The notes under the pieces were generated by a model, which saw only the letters and a list, made by a program, of their open reading frames with translations, did not search any database and had not been told where the DNA came from. From Branchiostoma floridae (Eukaryota > Chordata > Leptocardii > Amphioxiformes > Branchiostomatidae), in assembly GCF_000003815.2 (NCBI RefSeq), contig NC_049981.1, positions 12,555,625 to 12,619,624 on the forward strand: a stretch of 64,000 nt of DNA, written 5' to 3'. Shown in pieces: positions 1 to 14,200 of the stretch (its first letter is position 1; each line of letters begins with the position of its first letter). The translations under genes were made by a program, and so were the position numbers.

Positions 1-705
1 AACGGTTTGTCTTCATATCAGAAAAAAAAATTATCTATTTACTTTTATACAAATGTAGCAAACTTAATCTAGTAATTTTGATGATTATTCCGAAACAAAT
101 GACGGCGGTTAAATATTTCTCATTGGCGTGTAATTTGAAGGTTTTGGGTTGGAAAATTCGCTAATTTGGCTGTTCTTAATCCACTATTACTTGCTGGAAC
201 ATTTCTCTGTGTAGTAATATGCTCTTTATTACGAAATTGTAGGAAAGATGACATGGCCTACTAAAAATCAAATATCTCCAAAATTAAGCGTGTTAGCACC
301 AGACAAAAATAGCAAAAGATAGTCGATATAAGTGGTAACAAGTTCATACCAGCAGGTAAGCGTTTTGGACAACTTTATTTTTTACAATTTTCTACCTCCA
401 ATTTTCCCAGTTAATGAGGAATGGGCGTTTTACAAACATTATCACAGCATATGATGATTGGCAATCTTGCTGCAGTACCAAGGAAGTCTACAGAAGGCCA
501 AAACTCGACCTTGTCCTTTACCTTGCAAGACCTACATCATGTAAGCATACTTAATATCATCACAATCAATTCCATAACAGTTACTTCTTTTCTTTATGCT
601 GGCCAAAGAAGGTTGGAAACACAGACACAAAACACCCTTAAAACAATACCTCCTTTTCGAAAGTAACAATTAAACGTAATCTTGGAGAAATTCTAGAAGA
701 CTTAC
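1..705. other. Intron of the ADAM10-type gene
   Basis: No exon could be supported here. The adjoining gene on the minus strand reads out of this side through a splice donor at 704-705, so this stretch is most likely its next intron. The disintegrin, cysteine-rich, transmembrane and tail exons should lie beyond the left edge. A short open frame at 421-666 has no recognisable content. Confidence 0.6.
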
Positions 706-3700
706 GCCTGTAACACCTCTGTGACCTTGACCCCACGGTGCGTCGGATGCTGTCCAAACTGCAGGAGGAGAACTTGTTGTTGTTGTTCTTGTCGCCTGAC
801 GTGGCTTGGGCAAACATGATGTAGTTCCCAAACTCTCCACCAGGGGAGCACGCCCCCTCAGGATCATGCTAATCATAGGGGTAAAAGTAAACAAAATTAA
901 TCTAAAATGTCCCCACATTCAATGAATAAGCCATTGAAAAGACTCAGCTAAGACAACCCCATAATCTCATTTCCTTATTTGTGTGTGACCAATTTGCATA
1001 TTTGAGACATGTCCACAAGTCTTATGCACCATACGTACAGGTGATCCCTAGCTGTATACATTAGTCATTAAACTGAATCTAAAATATCCCTGCAATCAAT
1101 GGGTATGCTATAGAAATGTCTTAGCTATGCTCTTTTGACAAACCCTTAATCTGATTTCTTCACTTACATCAAATTTGCATAGTTGGGTTCTGTCAAAATT
1201 TAGGTCCTTGGTAATAATGCACCATACTTACAGGTGATCCCCAGCTGTGGCCGACTTCATGGGCGAATGTGATGTGTGACACTTTAGGTGGGACATGGTT
1301 TCCATACAGCTGCACTGAGACAAGGCCTGTGTTTCTGGACTGGTACCTCCCACTGTAACTCAGGTACCTGAAAAGTGTTAAAGATTATGATTGAACAAGC
1401 ACTACCAGGATAAGTAAAGGTAAATGTCCTTTGAGGCTGAAGGGGCAGTGAGTGTCACTGTATTGGAGGGCTGAGTCCATCCCTCTTTTCCTCCACCTTC
1501 TGCCTCTTAAACTGAAGTACCTATTTATACGTGGAGTCTGGATATCTTATGAACAGTAAAGACCAAAGAACACAATGTCTAGCTAGGAATGCCAAGAACG
1601 AAATACATGATTTTTCGTCATGTCTGTTAGCCTAATATTTTGGCTATTAGAATTTGGACTTCACACAAAAGTGCTACCAGGTCAACTAAAAATTGGGGGC
1701 TTAATTTCCGCTTAGGAGAAAATGAAGGCTTTTGAAATGCTTTCAATTTACGATTAAAACAACTCTTTAGTACCATAATTTCATGGTACTGTTCCTCATC
1801 TATCTTTTTATTAATATAAAACATATATTTGCAGCTGATTTCACAGCAAAAAGTGACTGTGAAAAGCTTGGAAAACAAAACACCACAAATATATCAAAAT
1901 TTACAGCGATAAATATCACCTCCATCAATTATACAAATTCCTGATAAATGATTACCTGGAGCAAATACTCCCAACCCAGGCCAGTCCCAGAGTGCCTTCA
2001 AAGTCCCTGTCAGTGAAGCCATAGGCCAGACAGTAGGGGTTGTGGTTGTAGTTAGACAGGAGGTCCAGGTAAGCTTCTGCTCCAATGTTATCCGGCCTGA
2101 AGGGGTTGTCAGTCTGCAGGGCATCCTCTGTGGTGTTGATCTAACAGAAATTAAACACAGGCAACAGTTATTTTTTATCATTACGTCAGTAAAAACTGAT
2201 GTATTGTTTTCAGTTTGTTTGTTGTTCACCCAGGTGCAAGTTTATTGCCTGTTGAGTTGTGACCAGAGACTAGCACAGCAGGATGCAATGGTTGACCTGC
2301 TACCAAATGGCATGTGTCCAAGAGTGGAGCATATACATGTAAGGTTACAATTTTGTCAAGAATTTTACAAAAGCTCTTTAATATTTCAACAAGGTATGAA
2401 TCTGCCGGCCGAAAATTTTTAGAGGTATATTTAAGTCCGAATCATTTTAGTGTTGGTCAATCGAAGTTTAGTTTATCCATAATGTCATTTACCAACGCAG
2501 ATGAACTTTCATGCTAAGATGTTTTGGCGTTGGTTTCTAAATACAGATTGTACCAAATAACAATAAAGTACAGAGTGGGGCTTCAAACTACAGTAGAATA
2601 CAAACCCTGATTCTTGTGACTTCTACACCATATCCCGTCTTGTCGTCCAGCACGAGCGGCCGGTAGATGGCGTTAACAGCTTTCACATGTGCTGCGAGCT
2701 GTGCCACCGCCGCCTCCCATGTACCGTAATATCTGGAACAGAGAAGGAAAAACATATGTCATTCTAGAAACTTCAAGGTAACATAATGCAAGACATAACA
2801 TTTACCTTAAAGATCCCATGGTCTAGTACTAGTAACCTAAGAAACTCCTGCTGCAATAATTATTACTCAAACTCATTTAACATATATGGTGACCAGCGCC
2901 TAGAGCTCTGTCCTGCCACCTGCTAAATCATGTAGTTGAGCACCTCAGGATATCTGCAACTTAACCAGTTTTTGTTTGGAATGGAAGAAGAACAGAAAGA
3001 AGAAACAAAGCCAAAAATATATTTGTACTTACGCATAGAACTTGTGGTCCGCCATGATGTATATCTGGCACGTGTTCTTGGTCGGTACTGTCTGTCGACG
3101 GTAGCGCTTGTGGGGATCAGCGTACTTGTTGTACTCGTGGTCGTTAACCTCATTATCATCAACCTATGAAAGCATTTTAAACAAATCAAATTAGAGGCTA
3201 CAATTGAAAAATCCTCTTCCTGCAATACATACATATTCTAAGATTTTTTCACATAACATCAGAAAAGGAACAAGGGGGGATACAAGATTAGTCATGTTTG
3301 GGACCACATTCTACCCACTGCAGCGCCACCTAGCAGTGGGAAGTCGTCATTACTGCCCTGAGGAATGCAGCAAAACTACCGAAACATTGGTGATTAATCC
3401 TTTTGGTCGTGCAACAAAGAACTGTATTTTTTACGTCTATATTCAATGTATGATCCTTTTTCATGTTTTTACTACATTCTTTAAACGTTTGAACGCCTTA
3501 ATTACTTGGAGTTAGTTTTAATAAACTGTATGAAAAATACTCTTTTACTAGTTTTAGAAATAATCCAAGTGTGCTTTTTCAGCATACAGTAATTGGAATA
3601 TTCTAATATACATGCCCCCAGGATTGCACTTATGCAAAATGATTGAAAGATTTCCTCATTACTACATGATGTATATAGTCTGAGTATATACCTCTTCGGG

Positions 3701-6700
3701 CGGGAAAACAGATTTGGGCTCGTGTAACGTATAGTCTCCGTGGACGCCACATCCCGTTTTGTGTCCAGGCAGGGGGTCCTCTACGTGCTCTGCCTTGTAA
3801 ATGACGGAGTGGACATCGGCGCTCGTGTTGTAGCGTTCGGCGGGCTCGATGTAGTAGTCACCTTGTGGTGTGTAGATGAAGCCTTCAAACCTGCCATTGA
3901 TGATGCTGCCATGGCACATAGTGGTGCCGGGTTCACCTACATTTTACAAACACGTGAGTCAAAATGTTTGCAATTTAAGATCGTAGTACGATGTTAAACC
4001 TTCAACGTTAACAGAATTTTCATAAGCATTCCATCCATACAGTGGCTTTATCATTCACAACATTTTTATCTTTATCAGCGGCATTTTTATTTGCACCAGT
4101 TTTATTTTCACATACTATAGGACCCCAACTCTTGTTTCGTACTGAAGGTTCAAGTATTTACAATATACAATTTCAACTCACAAAGCTTCCTGTCTATACA
4201 TGCCTTTTCTTGCACTTCAGGTCATATACAATGTATGTACACAGGCAATAAGTGCCACTAACAAAAGACAGCGGACACTGTCTGAAACCTCTGACCATTT
4301 CCAAAATCTTATCCAGTTGCTTGAGTAGCTTCATACCTGGATGTAAAACAAGTCTAGTATGTTACCAAGTCTATTATCAGCTATGAATACTGACATACAC
4401 CCATACTGATCAACCTAATCCCCAAGCAGCTCTATGCAGACACAAAGACAGTATACGAAGAGCTAAACAGTGTCCAACTGGAGCCCAGGGTACAACATTG
4501 GGATCTACCAGTATTACTGTTAGAGATTCAAACCCAGAACATTTAGAATTAAAAACCCTAGTACCACAAGCTCACCATGTCACTATTGTGTTATTAACTT
4601 GAAGCCAGGCACATGTATACTCATTCACCACTATAGATCTATAGACTGTTACTGTTAGATCTATCACCACTCACCAGCCAGATAGCCAGAGTAGATGTGA
4701 GACAGGTCTATCTGTTGGACACCATCGCTAGTTTCCAGTTGGAAGTCTTTACTGAACATACTGTTGTCAGGTGACAGTTGTAAATGGAAGTCCCTGAAAT
4801 TAGTAAATCACACAGAGTTGAGCTAGAACTAGAAGAACTACTGGGTATTGACATTATAAAACAAGTACTGGAGTATAGGTTGATATCACTACACAGAGTG
4901 AAAATGAAAAAGAGTAATGTTTGATTATTAGACATAATGCATGAATGCATGACCATTTTTTGTTGTATATCATTTGTAATACTACAATATACAAAACCAT
5001 TTTTGAGCAAACTGTTGAAAAACTATACATAACATAAACAATTACATAAATCATCTTAGTATAAATCTGAGCTTGGAAAACAAAATGATTGAATATTGAT
5101 ATGCAGCAATACTACTTTTTCTTTAATAATGAGGCAAAAACAACAATAACAAATTAAATTGCTTTCTACACAATATACATCATGATGTATATCATTTATT
5201 ATCTCACATTTCAATCATCTTATAGATGAAAGACTTGGAAAACAAGTCACAGCATTCACATTTTGTACATTTTACTGTCCTTTTGGGGTGGGGGGAGCAG
5301 TGCATGTTTACTACCTTCCATGTGCAAAGAATGCCAGGTGCACATCCTCAGGCGTGGCCTCCCCCATAGCCGCCCTCTTGACTCTCTCATGTTTGGCCTG
5401 TAGAGTCTCTGTACTGTACCTGAGTCCTTCATAATGACTGATAAAGTCATTCAGTCTCTCACCTGCAGGAATTAAGACAGTGACAATCTTAGCAAAACAC
5501 ATTGTACTAGTATATGGATAATGCCCTTTATGTAAGAGTTAGAACATGGGCAAATAGGGTCACTCCGCCCACAAGAAGCCAAGGGTGTTTATTAAGGAAC
5601 CCTGGAGTGGGCGAGCGACCCTATTTAGTATGGCCGAATGACCATGTTCTAACTGTTTTAGAACATGGGCAATTAGCTTGCACAGTGTGTACCCACCAGT
5701 GATGCAGAAAAAGTGTGATACTATGAAAAATGTGTGGTTTTTAATTCATGCAAATGAGTTCATAGTACCATTACTTTTTTCATAGTACCATACTTTTTCA
5801 TTTCTGCACTATGGGGATATACAAATGCAGAAATGTTCACGGTGGATTTATGTTCGCGGTATTCGCGTTGGCCACTTCACCGCGAATTTAAAACCACCGC
5901 GAACATTTTTTCATGGCATTAAGATACTACAGTGCATGCTGCTACCGCGAAATTAAAACCATCGCAAAAAGTCCTTTTTCCGCTACCGCGAAATTAAATC
6001 CCCACGAACTTAAATGCATTTACAGTAATTGAAGGGCTCTGAAGGGTAGTGGCCATGTTCTGATACTTGAAAAGGTAAATGTTTTCGCAAACTTAAAATG
6101 ACTAGTTGTGAACATTTTCCTTAATAGAAATAATACTTTAACACAAATTATATATGATTTGCATCCAGGTTTGCCAGAATGCAATTTGCAATCTGGAAAT
6201 CTCCAGTTGTGACCTGCACGTTGCTGACATATCAAATGGTGGAAAAAGACATTATTATTGATCACATAGATATAACATTAGTTCTGTAAATGTATTTAAC
6301 TTAAAGTAACAGGTAGAAAATGAGGAGTAAGTGTGATTGAAACAATTGGGTAGGCAAACAGAGGACAAAACAGATTTTCCCAGTGGTTTTAAAATTTTTG
6401 GTGAAGAGGTCACAGTGAAAACATCACATAACCGCAAAAATCTCAATATACAGTGCTACATAGCAAATTTTACTTGTACATGTAAAACATCTAAATAAAG
6501 TAAATGTACAAGTTTCGAGCCCTGCATCAGCTTTATCATTCATCAATATTTCCAGCAACACAAAATATGAAACAAATAGGCCGTATTATCCTAGATACAA
6601 TGATATTTGATACTTTGATCATGACAAAGGCATATTTTTACATCCTGGAATATAATAATTTGCCCCCTCCCCACCATGATAATTTGCAAAAATAACAGTA

Positions 6701-6794
6701 AAGGCGAGTCGACCGACCTAAATTTTCACCTACCTGATGTGAACACTATGGTCGAAAGAAGGGCTGATAATAAGACTATCACTGCTGTCTTCAT
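706..6794 (-). CDS. ADAM10: ADAM10-type metalloprotease (sheddase), 5' nine exons
   Basis: Membrane-anchored zinc protease of the ADAM10/Kuzbanian family, which sheds Notch and other ectodomains. Coding exons in order: 6734-6794, 5315-5462, 4675-4793, 3692-3936, 3033-3163, 2606-2732, 1956-2140, 1232-1367, 706-868. The first exon starts [13 protein letters not shown], a signal peptide. The prodomain follows, with a basic furin-type site (KRYRRQ) in exon 5. The catalytic domain carries [16 protein letters not shown], then [10 protein letters not shown] at the end of exon 8 and HD opening exon 9, giving the HExxHxxGxxHD zinc site split by an intron. [20 protein letters not shown] is near identical to vertebrate ADAM10. 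The exon 6 donor reads GTTTGT, which is weak. The gene is cut by the left window edge. Orthology to ADAM10 rather than ADAM17 rests on these motifs. Confidence 0.93.
5538..5653. repeat. Foldback element in ADAM10 intron 1
   Basis: The ends GTTAGAACATGG and CCATGTTCTAAC are inverted copies. Just inside, AAATAGGGTC..CGCCCAC on the left faces GTGGGCGAGCGACCCTATTT on the right. The element is about 116 bp. A further partial end (TTAGAACATGGGCAA) follows at 5659. This looks like a small non-autonomous inverted-repeat element. Confidence 0.6.
5826..6027. repeat. Dispersed CG-rich element, copy 1 (ADAM10 intron)
   Basis: About 200 bp with several ACCGCGAA/TTCGCGGT segments in both orientations, ending in AAATGCATTTACAGTA. 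A degraded reverse-oriented copy lies at 45418-45611 in SMU1, and shorter remnants near 9160, 10570 and 60540. It is a dispersed non-coding repeat of unknown class. Confidence 0.55.
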
Positions 6795-8297
6795 CTTTCT
6801 TCGTGATTTTCAAATATTAGTCAAAAACAAAATTTGCGGAACTGAAACTTGACAGTGCAACAAGGAGCACCTGTTTCGGCAAGCGCAAATCACCGCCGCC
6901 GGATTCTTGGACCTTACAGAAAGCGTCAAGACAATATGACTTTCTTCACTCAAGTGCTAAGATGTTCGCAGCAAACTTAGAATCGTCTTGACACGACGTG
7001 CGAAAATTTAGAGTCAATTTTAGTCGCTGACAAGCCAAAACATTTACATGCTAGTCAACATGGCCGCCGCCCAACATTGTTCTCCGGAGGGTCTATTGGG
7101 GGATACGGAAATACCAGTTAAAATGGGGGTTTCAAGCACCTTGTGGACTATAAAGATAAAGATATCTTTTGTGGGCAAATTGGGAATCAATTACCTTTTT
7201 TGCTGGATATGTGCTATATGATGTGTTTTTCTTCTTCCTATTTATTATCGTAATTTAATAATGTTAATTTTACCCCAAAACACTCAAGCAACTGAACATG
7301 ATTGTGGAAAATCATAAACTGGACTGATTTTTTGGACGTTTTTATCTGATATGCACAGTATGACAGAAGTATCAATGATGGATAATGTTTGTTTTAATAA
7401 CATTTTCTAATATTTGATTTAACAAACTTAAAAAGTTTTCTATGTCATTGTGTCACACTATAAAGATCTATAAAGACATTGTTGCTTCTTAGCATAATAT
7501 AAAAAGATGTAGTTATATAGCTTACAACTTATACCCCAATGCAGACCCTTTTGTTCAGACTGGACAGGTTTTCCGCTGTCCGGTCAGGATGGGCTTTTCC
7601 CCGAAAACCATTACCTGCGCTCATTGCAATGGAATGTGTGTGGGAGTATGTGGGTGGTAATAGTGCCATAACACCTGTTACTGTTAACTACCTGTTTGCT
7701 TACAGCCAAAATAAATCAGCATAAGGCACCAGAAGCAAGTCATGATTTACATAAACCACCCACAGATTTCTGGGACATGGTTTTTCAGTTATTTCATTAA
7801 GCACTTGTATTAAACATTCATGCAGACTTCCGAACTGATAAACACTACAGTAGCAACATTTAACACTATGTGTATTGTTGATGTTTATATACCATGTTTC
7901 TACTATACAGCGAAATTATATTTTTTTCTGGTTAACATTATTATTTTCTTAATGTTTAAGAATAAAAAGCACAAAAATAACAGATCTATTCATAATATAA
8001 AGAGAAAGGCAAACAATTTTGAACAAGACAAAATGACTTGAGTTCAGTTGTGTTTTTTCATCATGTAAGGGTATTTCTGTTGTTATGACTAATATTTCTT
8101 GTCATCTGCCTATGAGTGCAACTCCACAACACTGACTAATGCACCTGAGACACAGTGTCAAGTGTTGTCCCCTGAAACAGAAATGGCACAGCCCAATATT
8201 GTTGCGCTTGCGCTTTGGATCATTGTGATCCAAGATGGCGGTGGCGACGTCGTGAAATTTGCAACTTTCCAACAAATTCACTCCTCTCTTCCACGCC
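6795..8297. promoter_or_regulatory. Intergenic region and promoters between divergent ADAM10 and MINDY
   Basis: This 1.5 kb separates two head-to-head start codons. The part next to ADAM10 (6860-7090) is CpG-rich and contains AACATGGCCGCC at about 7058. The MINDY side carries CCAAGATGGCGG at 8230. The middle (7100-8100) is AT-rich; its open frames at 7539-7724 and 7820-8041 show no protein signature. No TATA box is placed convincingly for either gene. Confidence 0.5.
8230..8255 (+). promoter_or_regulatory. YY1-type motif containing a six-codon upstream ORF
   Basis: CCAAGATGGCGG matches the YY1 consensus (AAnATGGCGGC) in the orientation usual at transcription starts. Its ATG (8235) opens a frame reading MAVATS before a TGA at 8253-8255, 43 bases before the MINDY start. 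If transcribed, it would be a minimal upstream ORF. Confidence 0.45.
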
Positions 8298-11200
8298 ATG
8301 GCCCAGAATCAAGAATCAACGCCAGAAGTCGAAACCATGGCTAGCATAGAAGGCTCAGAAGCGGAAAAATTGGAAGGAGCCGGAGCGAGTCCCGAAGAAG
8401 GGTCGGTAAAACTCGGCGGTGAATCGTGTGGTCTACCCGAAGATGACACTCAAAACACAGCTGATCCGAACTGTTTGCCCAAAGAGTCTGCTGACGCAAC
8501 AGAAGAAGCTAAAGCTCTAAACCCACCGGACGCGTCTGAAGAAGGAAAGGACACTGAACCTTTACCAGAGGCTTCTATACAGCGGGAAAGTTCGGGAATC
8601 GACGCCATAATAGAAAATAGAGAAGAGTTATCCGATGCCTCTGCCGAAAGTGGCGGCAACGTTACGACAGAAGTAAGACAAGACCACAACAAAATGCAAG
8701 TCGACGACGACAACAACGGATTGAACAATGACTCAGAAACTGGGGAAAAGGTTAGCCCCGAATCCTGTATGCAAGTCGATCCAATCGCGGCCATACCAAG
8801 TACTTCTGATGGAAAAGGGGTGAAAGGGGAGGAACCACTAGGTGCGGAGGGTGGAGAGGTATCCCCCGGAAAACTGTCTGCAGCGCAATGTCTCTATCAA
8901 GTCAAGTGGATAAAGTGGAAGGGAAAGGACACCCCCATCGTGACGCAGAATGAGAATGGTCCGTGTCCGTTGCTGGCGCTCATGAATGTTCTGTTCATGA
9001 CGTGGAAGGTGCAGTTACCCCCTGGAACAGAAGTGGTCACGTCCGATCAGCTCATGGATTATTTAGGTGAGACTGTCACTGAGAGGGTGTGTGGAGGGGG
9101 CAGACCATTAAGACTGGATGGGTAATTGATTGATGATGAAACTGCCACTAACAAGTACTGTAAATTCACTTACGTTTGTGGGAAATAAACCTCGCAGGTC
9201 TGTGAAAGTGGAGAGCTCACTGCATCTTTGCACTTCAAATAACAATACATGTCATGGTAGTTATAATATACACATGGGAAGATACTAGACAGAGTATTTT
9301 GCGTATGCTAACTAATAGATGGAATTAACTATTCAAGTACGTTCTTTGTGTCAAAATGGCAAATTACAAAAAAAGTGAGAAAATTTGAATATGTACAACT
9401 AGATAACTTGGTCCCCATATCATATTAATGAGTCATATCCCTTCTGGAGATATCCCTTCTGGAGATATAGAGTACATGTATGTGTTCATTCAAGGTCAAT
9501 TTCGAAGTGAGAAGACGATGTGAATTGTGAAGTGTACCATACTATTGTAATCTGTGGGTTTAGGCATTTGTTCAACCTTCCTGACCACATAGATTTCAGA
9601 CCATAGAAATATTTCAAGGAGATATGATTATGAGTTCTTATCACAATTTTCTTTACCGCTACATTTCTACAGGAGACTGTATACTCTCTAGTGCTCCGAA
9701 GAATTGCACAGAAGGCCAGCTGTTAAACTATGAGCAGAATTTCCACGATGCCATGTCCGTCTTCCACAAGCTTCAGACGGGGCTGGACGTCAATGTCAAG
9801 TTCACCGGAGTCCGACACTTCGAGTACACCCCTGAGTGTATAGTCTTCGATCTGTTAGGTAAGCATAAAATGTTCATTTTTTTATTGTATGCTGTTCTCT
9901 TAGGGATGTCCCTGTAGCTCAAGCTTATAGCCGCCTCACCTTTGAGCTTCCATGAGTTAGTAACTAGTAGTCCATGGTTCAAACCTGGGTTTGGCATCTC
10001 AGTTGGGGCTGCATCTGTCTTACGGAAGGGACGTAAAATCTCGACTTTTAAACACTTGAAGGGGGAGCAACCCTACCCTGTAGGATTTACTAAAAATATA
10101 CCCTACTATGTGTCACTAGGTACAACAAGGGTCTGATTGAACAAAAAATACTGTTCCATTATAAAAATCACCTGTGCTGAATATGCTCTGTCAGGAAGGA
10201 AACTGCAATCTGGCAGAATTTTGGATTCTACCTGTAGAGTCATACTCTCTCTGTTGACAGAGACTCTAGTCAGGATGCTAGGATTGTGTTAAGGTGGTCT
10301 CCCATTTTTAAATCCTAAATGTCAAGTCAATTCATTAATCTAAACTGACTAAAGTCAAACTTGAAATGGAAAGTTCAGACTGTCTGGTAAGGGACTGTCT
10401 TTGAATTTACAGAATCTGATTCACATTTTTTGTCTACTGGCAGAATTGCTGATTCTGCAAGGTTACAATATCTACCCTGACATGCCCTCTAAAATGGGTG
10501 CAAGCTCACTGCAAAAAAAATCAATATGATTATGAAACCATTTCAAACATTTTGCAATTTTCAATACCTGCATTTACAGTAACTCATTTTGACTACTGCA
10601 AATGGTTTCATTCAAAGAATCCAAGATGCCACAAAAACGTCACTTTCCATTCTACTGCAAAATGAGTCCACCACAAAAGTAAATTTGCAAAGCTAACATT
10701 AATGATATTCCAGATGTTAGAAGTGCTTCATCTTTACCCCAGTGCAGTCTTAATAAATCAGATTACAAAAGGACTCATACCACATGATGTAGTGTAATTT
10801 ATATGTATAAGGACATCCTTCGTTGAAGAATATCTATACTGGTTTCTTGCATGTACAATGTCTGTCTTAACTCAGTATTTCTCTATTTCATAGGGTATAG
10901 AGCAGATATTGCAGAACAGGCAGAATACCATTGCTTTATTGACCTAATTTCAAGCCATCAGAGCTTGTTTGAATTATTTATTACTGACATGTCAGATATC
11001 ATCTAGCAATTATATTCCTATTGATAAACAGGCTTTTCTTTGCCTCTCCCTCTCAAAATGTTATATGAATAAAAATAAGATTTCCATTTTCAGATGGGGA
11101 TAACTTATGTCATGACACAGTCCCTGGGAATTTGATTCTGAGACTTCTAAGTTGGCACCACATATTGAAAACTTGCTTTCCTTTATTGAATTATTATCAT

Positions 11201-14200
11201 TATTTATAGCAGAGGGTTTGGTAATTCATGATCATGGCAAGAATTAGATTAGAAGGAGGACTTTTGATCATTGTTCCAATTTTCATGTACTAGTACTAGC
11301 ATCAAATGATCTACATTTTGTACATGAATTTGCAGCCACAATGATAGGAAATTCATTTCAAATTTACAAATTATGGTTGTCTAATATGAGCGTTGGTTGA
11401 TGAGATTTGATCAAGTTGAGAATGATTTTTGTACACATGTATATATATGGTGACCAGCCCCTCCAGGTTTGTCCTACCACTTACTACACTGTGTAATCAA
11501 ACACTACAGAGTGTCTGCTACTTTACCCATAAGGCCGTAACCATGGTCCACCTGCCATTGACCATATTTGTTTCGGAGAAGAAAAGGAAACAACTGAACA
11601 AAATTTCCTTCCATGACGGTGATAAAATGTTAATTTTGTTGATTATGACCTCTTCTAGGAATAGTTCTATACCATGGCTGGCTAATCGACCCCCAGAACC
11701 TGGATATTGTGACTGCTGTGGGAAACTGTAGCTACAATCAGCTGGTGGAGAAGATCATCTCCAGCAAGTCAGCTCAGGACAGCGAGGTCGTGAGTCAAGG
11801 TCAGGCACAGAGCAATGTCATCCTAAAAGGGGAGAGGGAGGGTTTTAATAGTTCAGTCAAAATGTCTTAACTGCCAGGAGTCAGGCAATTGAAAGTAATT
11901 TTTTTTTTCAAATTTGAGCATGGTTTTGATTTATTTATTCGTTCAAAAAATGTGTGACATTTTATCAAGTAATGCTGTCCAGAATTATTATATAGGAAAT
12001 ATTCATGGTATAATGCTGAATGGGTGCTGCATTAATGCTAAACTGGTCTGGCATTTTTAGCATCAATGCCATTTGAGTCCAAATCCCACAACAATAGGCC
12101 AATTCCATGTAAAAATGAAAATAACAACATATAGAAGTAGATATTTGATGGACATGCAAGCAGTTTCTCATTGGTTGAATGGCTAATTGCCATGCTATCA
12201 TTGGTAGAAGTACTAATTGTGATGAACTGTCAGGATTGGTCAATTCTGCATCAAAACTGCCCCAATATAATGCATCTACCGAAATCTATCTAAAATGGCC
12301 ATGGACATGTTCCACCATTTCCCCCTGCAGGAATGATGGCGGAGGCGTACCTGGAGAGCACGGCCTCCCAGCTGACGTACCACGGCCTGGCGGAGCTGAG
12401 CGGCACGGTCAAGGAAGGGGAGTTCTGCGTCTTCTTCAGGAATAATCACTTCAGTACGATGTTCAAACACAAGGTAATAAGGACTGCAGTGATTTTAAGG
12501 CACTGCCTCTGAGGTATCGCCAAAAATTCTGCTACCCTCTGTATTTTAGTTGTCAACCTAACACTGTCTTTACCATAAGTTCTTTTTATTGTCAATAATG
12601 CTTAAGATTATTAACTTTAAGAAATGTATGGCCATCTGATAAATTCATTTTTTAATGTATTAAAGACTGTAACGATTATATCAATAAATTGTACTGTAAT
12701 GGTTTTCAAAATGTTTGTTTTTTTGACTTCTCGAAAGCAAAAATGTGCTGTAATTTGTAAAACTTTCCTTGTTGCCATAACACAGTTGGACTAGCTTTCT
12801 TGTATCTATTTGTGTTTATGAACACGCCTCTTTTTTCAGAGTGAGCTCTTCCTACTGGTGACAGACCAGGGTTTCTTGGGAGAGCCCAACGTTGTGTGGG
12901 AGACACTTTCCAACGTAGAAGGTAATGATCTGTTATGCATAGCCTGGCCTATTCCATTTTGAAATATTTGGGCAGGAGGAATAATGTCTTTTTTCTTCCC
13001 CAACAAAGAAAGTAGCATCAAAAGAGGATCTAAGACAGTACATGTAATAACCAATTAACTTTTCATCATTGTGTGTACATCAATATGCGTATTGTATTTC
13101 AGTGAAGTGTAAATTGTGTGGACTTCTTTGGAATGAATTGTGAATACTGTGCATTCATTGAGTTTTGCTGTATTTTCATTTTGTTGTAGAATGAAAAAGG
13201 AGGTTTCTGCAGTAATCAAAATTTGAAGCAAACCTGTAGCAGAGTGTAATACATTGGAAACATATTCATGGTGGGTGCCATGAATTTGGGGTTTACCGTT
13301 AAGATGTCACGGAAAACCCAGAGGAGGTCATGCAACCATCCCAGAATTCCTTGCAAGACACATTCTACAATATACATTCCAGATGGCAAACTATGTATCC
13401 CAAACTTAATGTTGCCTTTGATCGATCACAAATGGTACAATTTGAAAGTTTGAGATTTCCTATAAATTTGAACCATTCTTTTTTTCAGGTGATTCTACCT
13501 TTGTGGACGCAGACTTCAGGACGACCGTACCAAACCACGGGGGGTCTCCACAAGTGCCTTTGAGTTCCCAACAGCAGATCGATCAGGTACTGAAAACTGT
13601 CGTGAGCTCATTGGGCGATTCCTTCCGTACACTCGCTAGGTATGCGCCGCTGCCTCCACAAAGCAAACAACAAATGGACCAGGTATTCCGCTCCTTGTTG
13701 CCATGGTTACCCACCAACCATCACCTCTATTATTATAGCTTCTATGGTATTGTTACGTGCATGAAGTGGAGATTGTAGAAAAGACAAGTTATTTAGCTTT
13801 AATAATCATGGGACTCTATACTAAAATTCTAACCCATTCTCATAACCCCAACCTAATTCCTTTGTCAAAAGTTAGAAAAACAAACATGTATGAATTAATA
13901 CTAGAAATTTACTGACAGGCTTGTTAAACCTTTCTTTTTTGTTACATTTACAAAATTTGCCAGATTGGTCCGTTAAACCACAAGCAAACGGTTCCAAATT
14001 GAACATGAAATAGGGGTGGGGACAAAAAAGGACAAGTTGCTTATATTAAGTCCTGGTAGTGTTTCTAACCTAGAAGTTTACATGCCCCCCCTCCCCCTTG
14101 CAGGACTACCTGGTAGCACTGACCCTACAACAGGAGGCAGCCCAGGATGGAGAGCAGCAGCCCGCAGCCATGTCAGAGTGAGTAGGAATTACTGCCTTCC

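Noticed and set aside
3280-3430. Possible retroelement protein fragment in an ADAM10 intron (AGGAATGCAGCAAAACTACC region)
   Set aside because: It resembles 3' sequence of dispersed elements, but no reverse transcriptase motif could be read.
7539-8041. Two ORFs between ADAM10 and MINDY
   Set aside because: Short, low in complexity, in AT-rich sequence, and with no recognisable domain.
13330-13563. ORF overlapping MINDY exon 6 in another frame
   Set aside because: It crosses the TTTTTCAG acceptor and is out of frame with the conserved peptide.
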